Notes under the pieces: model-generated | Database searches by the model: none | What the model saw: the letters and a program-made list of their open reading frames with translations, nothing else | Told to the model about the DNA's origin: nothing | Program-made: the position numbers and the translations under genes | Assembly: GCA_013360445.1 (NCBI GenBank) | Contig: JABWBP010000024.1 | Location: forward strand, 51,467 to 115,466 | DNA from: Calditrichaceae bacterium | GTDB taxonomy: Bacteria > Calditrichota > Calditrichia > RBG-13-44-9 > J075 | Length of the DNA: 64,000 bases | Reading direction: 5' to 3' | Part shown: positions 25,880 to 33,996 of the stretch, piece after piece | How the letters are laid out: every line of letters starts with the position of its first letter | Position numbering within the stretch: the first letter of the stretch is position 1

Positions 25880-26012
25880 CGTGAAACGTAATGCGTGATG
25901 CGTAACCCGTAAAACGTGATAGAAGCGGAGTTTACGCGTATTCCGTATTGCATAGTGCGTGAGAAAAACGGATTACGCAATACGAAATACCCAATACACC
26001 TTACGTTTCACG
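25880..26012. repeat. 133-bp element with CGTGAAACGTAA terminal inverted repeats
   Basis: CGTGAAACGTAA at 25880 faces its exact complement at 26001-26012. The left interior has variants of GCGTGATGCGTAA; the right interior has GGATTACGCAATACG. The right end contains the TGA stop of the cytochrome gene at 26008. The same word reappears as a one-armed copy at 44137. Confidence 0.82.
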
Positions 26013-28422
26013 CTTCCCGCTCCTCTTCCCCCGCCGCTGCCGCCTCCGCTTCTTTGATCTTCTCTAATTCCAGGGGATGTTCGTGCTCCATTTCTTCCTC
26101 GGTCAGTTTACCGGTCAGGAAAGCGAAATTCATGGGATAGACGTCGGGATTAAAAATTACATAGTAGAAGTGCCACACCACAATCGCCAGGAAGGCCAGC
26201 CAGGCTTCATAATAGTGGATGGTGGAGCTTACGTCCACAAAACTTTTCGAAAACCAGCCCATGAACTGGTTGGCGTACCACAGGATGAATCCGGTAACCG
26301 TCATAACGATGGTTCCCCAGATCAGCGCCCAGTACTCGCTTTTTTCGATGTAATTGAAGCGGTCGAAACGGGGGCGGTTTTTATCCAGCCCCAAGTTGTA
26401 TTTGAGCATCTGGAGCATGTCTTTCACATCCTGGAGGCGGAACATCATATCTTTAAAGAACTGCCGCCCCCGCTGGGTGAAGGCCAGGTAATAAATATGA
26501 TACAGCGAATCCGCCACCATTACCACCGCGGCAGCCCGGTGCAGCCAGCCCCGCAGCGCGAACAGTGGTTCCCCGCCGATCTTGCGAATCCAGAGCACCC
26601 ACCAGGCGTCGGGAAATTTGAGCATGAACCCGGTGAACACCAGGGTGAGGAAGCTGATTGCTAACAGGGCGTGCTGGATGCGCTCGTTCACGGTCATACG
26701 CACATAAAGGCCGGTTTTGCGTTCCGTGGGGTAGTGAAAAGCGGGCTGGTAGCGTTCGCGGAATTTTGCCCGGATTTTGCGAATCCAGTCCAGCAGGTTG
26801 TGCGCCGCCATGGAGCCGATGGTAGCGAGAATCACCGAAATATAAATCGCGGTAATCCAGTAAATCAGACCGCTCTCCCCCTCTCGCCCGGTAAGATGCA
26901 CCTGCCCTTTGGCGAAATTTTCATTGGCGCCGGGGTGGCAGGAGCCGCAGGTGGCGGCAATGTTGGCCGGGTGGATGTTAGAGCGGGGATCGGAAGACGG
27001 GAGAATGTTATGCACCCCATGGCAACTGGCGCAGTTGGCCGCTTCTATGTCCCCAAACTGCACCGCCAGCCCGTGGTAGCTGTCGTTGTAGGCGGAGAAA
27101 CGATCCGAGGACAACCCGAATTTCCCGGTCATTTTCACGGAATTATGGCAGGGAGCGCACACTTGCCGGGAGACATTTTGCGGCGCTACCGGAGATTCGC
27201 TGCGCGAGGGTTCGAGGATTGCGTGCTCGCCGTGGCAATCGGTGCAGGTGGGGGAATCATTCACCCCTTTCAGCAGCGCCTGCCCGTGAATGCTCGCGGC
27301 GAACTCTTCGGAAATGCTTGCGTGGCAGGTTCCGCAGGTGCTGGTAATGTTGAATTTATTTACTTTCGAATTCGGCGCGGAGGCTTTCAACTCGTCGTGG
27401 CCGCCGTGGCAGTCGCTGCAAACCGCCGCCTCTAAGTTTCCCTCCTTCAAGGCCCGCCCGTGAATGCTGTTTTCGTAGCCGGCCACGAACCCGGCGCTGT
27501 GGGTCATCCGCGCCTGCACTTCCGGGCTGTCGAGGTGGCATTTCATGCACACTTCCACCTCGTGCTGGCGGCTGACTTTGGAGCGGCTGTCGGTAATCTG
27601 GTGAATATCGTGTTCCCCGTGGCAATCGGTACAGGTGGGGGCGCTGGCGAAGCCGGATTGCAGCGCCTTGCCGTGTTCGGATGCCAGGAATTTCTCCGCC
27701 ACCTCATCATGGCACTGGCTGCAAGTGTTGAGAATGTTGCTGTGGTTCACCGGGGATTCCGGGGAGCTTGCCGGGGCAATTTCATGCCCGCCGTGGCAGT
27801 CGCTGCACTCAATATTTTCCCCGTGAATGCTGTCCTGGTATTTGAGCACGTAATCTTCCGCTTTATCCGGGGCGTGTTTGTGGACAAATTCTTTCTCACC
27901 GTGGCAGTTAAGGCATTTTTGTGAATCCACGGCCCCGGTCTGGTGCGGGGAGTGGCAGTTCCCGCAGGTGGGACTGTCCGCTGCGCCTGCGTGAACGCTT
28001 CCGGCCAGGCTGTTTTTGGCCTCTTTATGGCAGCTTTCACAGGTCAGGGCGAGGGCCTTCTTATTCTCCGGCGCGTGCGCGTTCTGGTGGCAGGAGGCGC
28101 AGTTCAGTTTTTGGGCGTGTCCCCCGACGTGGAACGCTCTTGCTTCCCCCCTGTGGCAGGAGGCGCAATTCACCGGCTGGATATCTTCTTTGTGGGGCAA
28201 TTCATCGGGGTCGAAACCGCTGTGGCAGTCAATGCAGCTCGCCTTTGCATGGGCGGATTTCCCGAATACCGCCGGATCGATGAACAGGGAAATCTCCCGG
28301 CCCTTTTTTTCCATGGTCAGTTCCGGGTCATTATGGCAATCCAGGCACGCCTCGTTGTCCTGGGCAAACCCGCTCGAGAAGGATAAAAACGCCCAAAGAA
28401 TAAGAAAACCTGCTGTTCTCAT
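26008..28422 (-). CDS. Multiheme cytochrome c (17 CxxCH) fused to a membrane cytochrome b domain
   Basis: 804 aa from the ATG at 28422 (MRTAGFLILWAFLSFSSG), with AAAGGA upstream. A signal peptide is followed by 17 CxxCH c-heme motifs (CLDCH, CIDCH, CASCH ... CGSCH) to about residue 530. The membrane domain comes next: one helix (LIYWITAIYISVILATIG), then four helices with His residues placed as in HydC/FdnI-type diheme cytochrome b (NERIQHALLA, LHRAAAVV, DSLYHIYYL, STIHYYEAW, VVWHFYYV). The layout resembles Geobacter CbcL, an inner-membrane quinone oxidoreductase, but with many more c hemes. It probably takes electrons from menaquinol to periplasmic acceptors, or the reverse. It is divergent from its paralogue; both have CRP/FNR-like sites. 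The tail is acidic. Confidence 0.93.
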   Translation of the reverse strand: MRTAGFLILWAFLSFSSGFAQDNEACLDCHNDPELTMEKKGREISLFIDPAVFGKSAHAKASCIDCHSGFDPDELPHKEDIQPVNCASCHRGEARAFHVGGHAQKLNCASCHQNAHAPENKKALALTCESCHKEAKNSLAGSVHAGAADSPTCGNCHSPHQTGAVDSQKCLNCHGEKEFVHKHAPDKAEDYVLKYQDSIHGENIECSDCHGGHEIAPASSPESPVNHSNILNTCSQCHDEVAEKFLASEHGKALQSGFASAPTCTDCHGEHDIHQITDSRSKVSRQHEVEVCMKCHLDSPEVQARMTHSAGFVAGYENSIHGRALKEGNLEAAVCSDCHGGHDELKASAPNSKVNKFNITSTCGTCHASISEEFAASIHGQALLKGVNDSPTCTDCHGEHAILEPSRSESPVAPQNVSRQVCAPCHNSVKMTGKFGLSSDRFSAYNDSYHGLAVQFGDIEAANCASCHGVHNILPSSDPRSNIHPANIAATCGSCHPGANENFAKGQVHLTGREGESGLIYWITAIYISVILATIGSMAAHNLLDWIRKIRAKFRERYQPAFHYPTERKTGLYVRMTVNERIQHALLAISFLTLVFTGFMLKFPDAWWVLWIRKIGGEPLFALRGWLHRAAAVVMVADSLYHIYYLAFTQRGRQFFKDMMFRLQDVKDMLQMLKYNLGLDKNRPRFDRFNYIEKSEYWALIWGTIVMTVTGFILWYANQFMGWFSKSFVDVSSTIHYYEAWLAFLAIVVWHFYYVIFNPDVYPMNFAFLTGKLTEEEMEHEHPLELEKIKEAEAAAAGEEEREA

Positions 28423-28483
28423 CTCAAATGTCCTTTTCCAGATCATCAACGACAATATCCTCTTCTTAAAATTCTACCGCCTT

Positions 28484-28526
28484 AAGATAATGTACAAAGT
28501 TTCTTCAAAACATGAAAATGGTCATG
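28484..28526 (-). promoter_or_regulatory. CRP/FNR-like operator and -10 of the leftward cytochrome gene
   Basis: CATGA-N6-TCATG (28511-28526) and, on the minus strand, TATCTT at 28489-28484. The predicted start near 28477 puts the operator centre at -41.5. The leader to the ATG would be about 55 nt. Confidence 0.62.
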
Positions 28527-28532
28527 CCAAAA

Positions 28533-28576
28533 CCTGATAAATGTCATGGTTTTTGGCGGCTATTGATGAATATCTT
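28533..28576 (+). promoter_or_regulatory. CRP/FNR-like operator and -10 of the rightward cytochrome gene
   Basis: CCTGA-N6-TCATG (28533-28548) and TATCTT at 28571-28576. The predicted start near 28583 places the operator centre at about -42.5. Its centre is 22 bp, two helical turns, from the leftward site. Confidence 0.58.
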
Positions 28577-28618
28577 TCCATACTGTATATTGGAGAAGCC
28601 TGACGGACTGTTTTATAA

Positions 28619-28646
28619 AGTAGCCTGCCCGCGCAGACAGGCTACT
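28619..28646 (+). promoter_or_regulatory. Hairpin in the 5' leader of the rightward cytochrome gene
   Basis: AGTAGCCTG pairs with CAGGCTACT around a 10-base loop, followed by CTTT. It lies between the predicted promoter and the ATG at 28712. It could terminate weakly, stabilise the message, or be a repeat fragment. Confidence 0.5.
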
Positions 28647-28711
28647 CTTTGGGGGGCAGCTAAATCAATACCTTGAGGATAGCTTTTTAAGAAGAAAGGG
28701 GTCGGAAGCCC

Positions 28712-31495
28712 ATGAAACGTGCGAGAGTAAAATGGATATTGATCACTGGGGGGCTGCTATGGATGTGCGCCCTTCCGGGGTTCAGCCAGACAAACGAGGA
28801 TTGCTTAGATTGCCATTCCGACCCGGAACTGACCGGGGAAAAACAGGGGCGGGAAGCATCCATGTTCGTGGACAGCAAACTGCTCCAGAAATCGGTGCAT
28901 AAAGACAACGACTGCATGGACTGCCATGCAGACGCCAGCGAAGACCACCCCGAAGAGCTTCAACCGGTGAAGTGCGCCGACTGCCATGATGACGCGCAGG
29001 AAAAATTCGACAGCGGCATCCACGGGCTGGCGCTCCACCGCGGAGACCTCTACGCCCCCACCTGCAAGGAGTGCCATGGCACCCACGACATCCTTCATGC
29101 CAGCGAACCGGAATCGCGCACCTACAAAACCAACATTCCCTTCCTGTGCGGAAAATGCCACCGCGAGGGGGCGCCGGTGGCGCGGGTTTACAACATTTCC
29201 GAGCACAATATCTTAGAAAACTACTCCGAGAGCGTTCATGGAGAAGGTCTCTATAAAAAGGGACTGATCGTTACCGCCACCTGCAATGATTGCCACGGCA
29301 ACCACCTCATTCTTCCCCATACCGATCCCAACTCCTCCATTTCCCTGGGGCGGATCGCGCAGACCTGCATGAAATGCCACGCCCGCATCGAGCAGGTGCA
29401 CACCAAGGTCATCAAGGGAGAGTTGTGGGAAGAAAAGCCGGGCGCCATCCCGGCCTGCACCGACTGCCATCCTCCGCACAAGGTCAACCCGCAGAATATC
29501 GTGATCAATATTTCCGACCGCGCCTGCCTGAAGTGCCACGAGCGCGAGGACGTGCATAAAATGGTGGATAACCAGCGGGTCTCCCTTACCGTACAGAAAG
29601 AAGACATCGCCAATTCCATGCACCGGGATATTCCCTGCGTGAAGTGCCATTCCGACGTATCGACTCATCTCAAACGTCCCTGCCAGACCGCCGGGCAGGT
29701 GGACTGCTCCAACTGCCACGCCGAGGTCGCCAATCGCTTCCTGAACAGCGGGCACGGGCGGGCTTATTTCAAGAAAGATCCCAATGCGCCTTACTGCACC
29801 ACCTGCCACGGGGATCATAAAGTAAAATCCCGCTACGATGAGACCTCGGAAACTTACCGGGCGTCCATCCCTGAATTGTGCGGAGAGTGCCACCGCCAGG
29901 AGGGCAAAGCCTCCCAGGTGGAGGGAATCAAAGAAGTCAGCGCTTTTTCCGATTACTCTACCAGCGTTCACGGGCGGGGACTGGCGGAAAAGGGGCTGCT
30001 GCCCAGCGCGGTCTGTACCGACTGCCACACCAACCACCACAACTTGCCGGAGGATGACCCGGAATCTTCTGTGCATCCGAAGAACATCCCCGCCACCTGC
30101 GCCACCTGTCACCGGGGCATTTATAAGGAGTATTCGCAGAGCGTTCACGCCATCCAAAACAACGCCGGAAACAAAAAATTGCCCACCTGCGCCGACTGCC
30201 ACTCCGCTCACGTGATTTCGCCGACGGGGGAGGATAAATTTATGGCCCAGGTAACCGGGCAGTGCGGGGAGTGCCACCGGGAGTTGGCGGAAACCTATTT
30301 GCAGACCATGCACGGCAAGACTTACGAGTTAGGTTACTTGAAGGCGGCCAAGTGTTCCGACTGCCACGAGCCGCACCGCACTCTCTCGGTAAACGATCCC
30401 AACTCCTCCGTGGGGAGCCGCAACCTGGTCACCACCTGCCAGAAATGCCACGCCGACGCCAATATCCGCTTTACCGGCTACCTTACCCACGCCACTCACC
30501 ATGACAAAACCAAGTACCCGGTGCTGTTTTACACCTACTGGTTTATGACCTCCCTGTTGATCGGGGTGTTCGGTTTCTTCGGCATCCACACCTTGCTCTG
30601 GCTGCCCCGCGCCATGCAGGGGATCAGGGAGCACAAAAAACAGGCCGCAACCAGCGCCCAAATGGAAAAATATTACATCCAGCGGTTCAGCGCCGGGCAG
30701 CGGGTTACCCACCTGTTCGTGATCCTGAGCTTTATGGCCCTGGCGCTGACCGGAATGATGCTGAAATTTTCCGGAATGGCCTGGGCCAAAACCCTGGCCG
30801 ATTTCTTAGGCGGGGTTCGCACCGCCGGCGTCATCCACCGCTTTGCGGCGGTGATCACCTTCGGGTATTTTACATACCACCTTTACAGTTTGATCAAGCT
30901 GAAACGGCAGCGCAAAACCCCGCTGCTCAAATTTATCTTCGGGCCGGAGTCCATGATGTTCAACAAGCAGGATTTGAAGGACTTTTGGGCAACCGTAAAA
31001 TGGTTTTTCGGGGCGGGGCCGAAGCCGGCCTATGGCCGTTGGACCTACTGGGAAAAATTCGACTACTTTGCGGTGTTCTGGGGGGTGGCGGTGATCGGTT
31101 TCTCCGGGCTGATGCTCTGGTTCCCGGAGTTCTTCACCCGCTTCCTGCCCGGCTGGTTGATCAATGTGGCGCAGATCGTGCATAGCGACGAGGCGCTGTT
31201 GGCGGTGGGATTCATTTTCACGGTGCACTTCTTCAACACCCACCTGCGCCCGGATTCTTTCCCCATGGATACGGTGATCTTTACCGGGCTGATTTCCCTG
31301 GAAGAATTCAAGCGCACCCGCCCGCGCGAATACGAAGAGTTGAAGGCCAGCGGGCAGTTGAAAAAAGTGCTGGTGAAACAGGAAATTACCCCCAAATGGG
31401 AGCGGGCGGTCAAAATTTTCGGCGGGTTGTTCCTGACCATCGGCATCCTGCTGATCGTGTTGATCATTTACTCGGTGCTGTTTGGCTACCGCTAA
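28712..31495 (+). CDS. Multiheme cytochrome c (19 CxxCH) fused to a membrane cytochrome b domain
   Basis: 927 aa. A signal peptide (VKWILITGGLLWMCALPG) is followed by 19 CxxCH motifs (CLDCH, CMDCH, CADCH, CKECH ... CQKCH) up to about residue 585. A first membrane helix (YTYWFMTSLLIGVFGFFG) and a diheme cytochrome b-type four-helix domain come after, with His in GQRVTHLFVIL, GVIHRFAAV, YFTYHLYSLIK, QIVHSDEALL and FTVHFFNTHL. One more helix ends the protein (LFLTIGILLIVLIIYSVLF). The N terminus closely matches the divergent gene (LDCHSDPELTGEKQGRE against LDCHNDPELTMEKKGRE), so the two are paralogues. It is likely a menaquinone-linked electron carrier to periplasmic or extracellular partners. 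AGAAAGGGG precedes the ATG. Confidence 0.93.
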   Translation: MKRARVKWILITGGLLWMCALPGFSQTNEDCLDCHSDPELTGEKQGREASMFVDSKLLQKSVHKDNDCMDCHADASEDHPEELQPVKCADCHDDAQEKFDSGIHGLALHRGDLYAPTCKECHGTHDILHASEPESRTYKTNIPFLCGKCHREGAPVARVYNISEHNILENYSESVHGEGLYKKGLIVTATCNDCHGNHLILPHTDPNSSISLGRIAQTCMKCHARIEQVHTKVIKGELWEEKPGAIPACTDCHPPHKVNPQNIVINISDRACLKCHEREDVHKMVDNQRVSLTVQKEDIANSMHRDIPCVKCHSDVSTHLKRPCQTAGQVDCSNCHAEVANRFLNSGHGRAYFKKDPNAPYCTTCHGDHKVKSRYDETSETYRASIPELCGECHRQEGKASQVEGIKEVSAFSDYSTSVHGRGLAEKGLLPSAVCTDCHTNHHNLPEDDPESSVHPKNIPATCATCHRGIYKEYSQSVHAIQNNAGNKKLPTCADCHSAHVISPTGEDKFMAQVTGQCGECHRELAETYLQTMHGKTYELGYLKAAKCSDCHEPHRTLSVNDPNSSVGSRNLVTTCQKCHADANIRFTGYLTHATHHDKTKYPVLFYTYWFMTSLLIGVFGFFGIHTLLWLPRAMQGIREHKKQAATSAQMEKYYIQRFSAGQRVTHLFVILSFMALALTGMMLKFSGMAWAKTLADFLGGVRTAGVIHRFAAVITFGYFTYHLYSLIKLKRQRKTPLLKFIFGPESMMFNKQDLKDFWATVKWFFGAGPKPAYGRWTYWEKFDYFAVFWGVAVIGFSGLMLWFPEFFTRFLPGWLINVAQIVHSDEALLAVGFIFTVHFFNTHLRPDSFPMDTVIFTGLISLEEFKRTRPREYEELKASGQLKKVLVKQEITPKWERAVKIFGGLFLTIGILLIVLIIYSVLFGYR

Positions 31496-31623
31496 GAAGC
31501 GGTTTTAAAAGTTGCCACAAAGGTTCTAAGACTCGAGGTTCACTAAAAAATTTTAAAATTCTTGGTGAAACTTTGTGATTTTGTGGCTTCGTGGCAAAAA
31601 TTTGGACTTTTAAAACAGCTTCT
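31495..31623. repeat. 129-bp element with 18-bp terminal inverted repeats
   Basis: The ends AGAAGCGGTTTTAAAAGT and, at 31606-31623, its complement with one mismatch. Inside, CCACAAAGGTTC-type words face CTTTGTGATTTTGTGG-type words. Its first base is the last base of the cytochrome stop codon. A solo copy of one end lies at 57447. Confidence 0.83.
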
Positions 31624-31649
31624 AAGCGGAATTTTGGAGCAAGGACACT

Positions 31650-32378
31650 TTGGGAAAATTGCTGGACGCATTATTCCGCAAAGCCGGCAGAACCTACGGC
31701 GCTGCGCGGTGGGTGTTCAAGTCCCTGGCGGGAACGGAAGAAGAAGCGATCGCGGCGGAATACGCTTTGGGAGCTAACCTTGCCCGGGAAATCCTTGCCC
31801 AAATGCCGGTCAACGACGATCCCGCGAGAACCGAATCGATCCGCAACACCGGGAAGCGGCTTAGCCAACGGCTGCGGCAAAAACAACGGCGATTCAATTT
31901 TTATATTTTGAATACCCCGGAGATCAACGCCTTTGCCCTGCCCGGGGGTTTTATTTTGATCACCGGTTTGCTGCTCGATTTCTGCGAGATGAACGAGGCC
32001 GAAATCGCATTTGTGCTGGGGCACGAAATGGGGCACGTGGTCAAAGGCCATGCCCTGGATCGTCTGGTGGCCAATTCCCTCATCGGCGTGGTTGCCAACC
32101 TTAGCCCCGGTGGGGGAATTGTGGGAGGGCTGACCCGCAAAACCCTGGTGAAACTCCTCTACAGCACCTACTCGCAAGACCAGGAGCTGGAAGCGGATTT
32201 ATTCGGGGTGAGGATCATGGACGCAGCCGGATACGATCCGAAGGCGGCGGTATCGTTCATGCAACGGCTAAAAGCCCGGCGGCAGGATTCAAGCGCCTCG
32301 AAGTTGGAAAAATATTTCTCTACCCACCCCGAACATGCAGCCAGGTTAGAAAATTTAGGGCAATTTTTCGCCCCTTGA
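31650..32378 (+). CDS. M48 family zinc metalloprotease
   Basis: 242 aa, starting at TTG 31650 with AAGGA just upstream; no ATG is suitably placed. The catalytic motif HEMGH (in FVLGHEMGHVVKGHAL) and the downstream zinc ligand Glu in SQDQELEADLFGVRIM fit M48 peptidases of the Oma1/BepA/LoiP type. INAFALPGGFILITGLLL is the usual edge strand before the HExxH helix. No clear signal peptide or membrane helix is seen, so it may be cytoplasmic or peripherally bound. These enzymes often serve envelope protein quality control. Word-array elements flank the gene on both sides. Confidence 0.92.
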   Translation: MGKLLDALFRKAGRTYGAARWVFKSLAGTEEEAIAAEYALGANLAREILAQMPVNDDPARTESIRNTGKRLSQRLRQKQRRFNFYILNTPEINAFALPGGFILITGLLLDFCEMNEAEIAFVLGHEMGHVVKGHALDRLVANSLIGVVANLSPGGGIVGGLTRKTLVKLLYSTYSQDQELEADLFGVRIMDAAGYDPKAAVSFMQRLKARRQDSSASKLEKYFSTHPEHAARLENLGQFFAP

Positions 32379-32381
32379 TGC

Positions 32382-32460
32382 GCATAGGGCAGAGAGCATA
32401 GCGTAGAGAACAAAATTGGTCTTCTCTCACGTTCTCTGCGCTATGCTCTCTGCGCTATGC
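32382..32460. repeat. 79-bp palindromic element with 30-bp arms built of 14-mers
   Basis: The arms at 32382-32411 and 32431-32460 match as inverted repeats in 28 of 30 positions. Each arm is two tandem copies of GCATAGCGCAGAGA (with small changes) plus AC. It fills the gap between the convergent M48 gene and the lipoprotein gene and would fold into a very stable hairpin. Confidence 0.9.
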
Positions 32461-32468
32461 ACCCTGCC

Positions 32469-33167
32469 TTATTGCCAGTTAATATTGATGCGCTTATTGC
32501 TGCTATACTTGTTCTCAACCGAATGAAACCCGCTGCCGCTGATCGGGTCTTCATATTCCCGCGTCAAGCTGAGGGTCCCCGCCCCGGCATTGAAACCGCT
32601 GACGTCCAATCCTTCATGGATGCCGTCATCATCCTGGACGTTATCGGTGCTGTTGGTTCCGTCGCTGGCCCGCCCGCGAACGGATTTGCCGGTTCCGGCC
32701 AGATAATGAATGGCCAGGTTATTGGTGCGCGAGATGGTCGCGCCTTCAACAGTGGGCGGCGTAAAGACCGGGCGCGGCGGAACCGTCACCGTGACGGTGG
32801 TATTTACCCCGCCCCGGCTATGTAGGAAGGTATAAGTTCCGCCGGCAGGCTCCAAAGGCACCCGGCCCATGTATCCCAATCCCTGATCCTGCAGCGGCGT
32901 TCCGTTGCAACTGATGGCTGCATTGCCGGTTAACTTCACATACTTCCCGCCAAAGAAAAACTGCATCACCACCGGTACTTTGCCATCGGAAGGGTTCTCT
33001 TCCGTATCGAGCACATGAATTTTCACATCCAGCTCTGCGGCAGGTTTGTCAACGGTGTCGGGGGGATTGCAGGCGCTGAAGAAAAGAAATATTAACGAAA
33101 AAACTGCCCCTGCTAAAAACAAGGCCGTTTTCGGCAAGGAACGGATAATCATTTTTCGACGCTGCAT
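32469..33167 (-). CDS. Hypothetical lipoprotein
   Basis: 232 aa from the ATG at 33167 (MQRRKMIIRSLPKTALF), with GAGGAG upstream. A basic n-region and hydrophobic stretch end in the lipobox-like FFSAC, so it is probably lipid-anchored. The mature part begins NPPDTVDKPAAELDVKI and carries TYTFLHSRGGVNTTVTVTVP, which looks like a beta-sandwich. The last third is Ser/Asn/Gly-rich and ends GFHSVENKYSSNKRININW. No family is recognised. The 3' end abuts the palindromic element. Confidence 0.75.
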   Translation of the reverse strand: MQRRKMIIRSLPKTALFLAGAVFSLIFLFFSACNPPDTVDKPAAELDVKIHVLDTEENPSDGKVPVVMQFFFGGKYVKLTGNAAISCNGTPLQDQGLGYMGRVPLEPAGGTYTFLHSRGGVNTTVTVTVPPRPVFTPPTVEGATISRTNNLAIHYLAGTGKSVRGRASDGTNSTDNVQDDDGIHEGLDVSGFNAGAGTLSLTREYEDPISGSGFHSVENKYSSNKRININWQ

Positions 33168-33245
33168 AGGGTTTCTCCTCAAGAAGTTGATTTTTAGGCA
33201 GGTAATCTTGTCAATTTTTAAGCGGTGAATGTCGGCGAGCTTCCG

Positions 33246-33908
33246 CTACCACTCTTTCGGTGTAAACCCGGGAGTGTTCTTGATTTCCATCAGTTCTATC
33301 CCCACTCCTAAAACCAGAAAGCCCTTGCGCTCGGCGTATTTTACAACGCTCTCATCAATATACAAACTGGCCAGAATCCCGATGAGCTTGCGGTCGGCAT
33401 ATTCGGGGAAAAACTGCCTGAAGCGCGGAATCTCTTTTATAAAATCGTTAACGGCCCGGTTGTCCAGGCTGCTTCTGGTACTATTCAAAAAGACATATTC
33501 TCCCGCCAGGGCGATGGCGTCCGCCTCATAATTGGCCCCGCCGGGGAAGCGCTTTTTAATGCGGATGCCGAGCATCTCCGCTTCCAGGGAAAATTTTTGG
33601 CGAATGATCCCCGCCATGCTGGGATAAACCAGGTCTTCTACAAAGGTGCCCATTTTGTTCGCCAACTCTCCCCATTTCTCATTCATGCGCCGGGCCTGGG
33701 CTTCCGACTCTTTTTTGAAACCGCTCATCTCATCCTTGAACTCCTTCATCTCATCCTTGAAGACCTTCATCTCATCCTTGAATGCCCTCATTTCTTTCTG
33801 CAAACTTTCGAGGCCGCGTTCCATCCGGGCCAGCGCGGTATTGGTTTGTACAATAAACTGGCCCAAAACGGCTTCCAGGTATTCCACTCTTTGCTCAACT
33901 GCTGCCAT
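33246..33908 (-). CDS. DUF3782-like protein: coiled coil plus PD-(D/E)XK-like domain
   Basis: 220 aa. Residues 1-75 are a coiled coil that includes four tandem heptads FKDEMKx. The second half (MGTFVEDLVYPSMAGIIRQ, GANYEADAIALAGEYVFLN, STRSSLDNRAVNDFIKE, FPEYADRKLIGILASLYID) matches the common DUF3782 family, which is thought to have a nuclease-like fold; the E-A-D and STRS region stands where D...ExK would be, though here the ExK Lys is not evident. These genes occur singly in many bacteria and their function is unknown. The ATG at 33908 has AAGGAGATATTTC upstream. Confidence 0.75.
   Translation of the reverse strand: MAAVEQRVEYLEAVLGQFIVQTNTALARMERGLESLQKEMRAFKDEMKVFKDEMKEFKDEMSGFKKESEAQARRMNEKWGELANKMGTFVEDLVYPSMAGIIRQKFSLEAEMLGIRIKKRFPGGANYEADAIALAGEYVFLNSTRSSLDNRAVNDFIKEIPRFRQFFPEYADRKLIGILASLYIDESVVKYAERKGFLVLGVGIELMEIKNTPGFTPKEW
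33711..33794 (-). repeat. In-frame 21-bp minisatellite coding heptads
   Basis: Four tandem 21-bp units encode EMRAFKD, EMKVFKD, EMKEFKD and EMSGFKK within the coiled coil of the DUF3782-like gene. Unit number can change without a frameshift, altering rod length. Confidence 0.85.
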
Positions 33909-33996
33909 GAAATATCTCCTTCGTCTCCCTCTGGTTTCTTACGCAGTCTATTTACACAATTTTTAAGCTGATTTCAACCTCAAATTCGTTGCCGCA

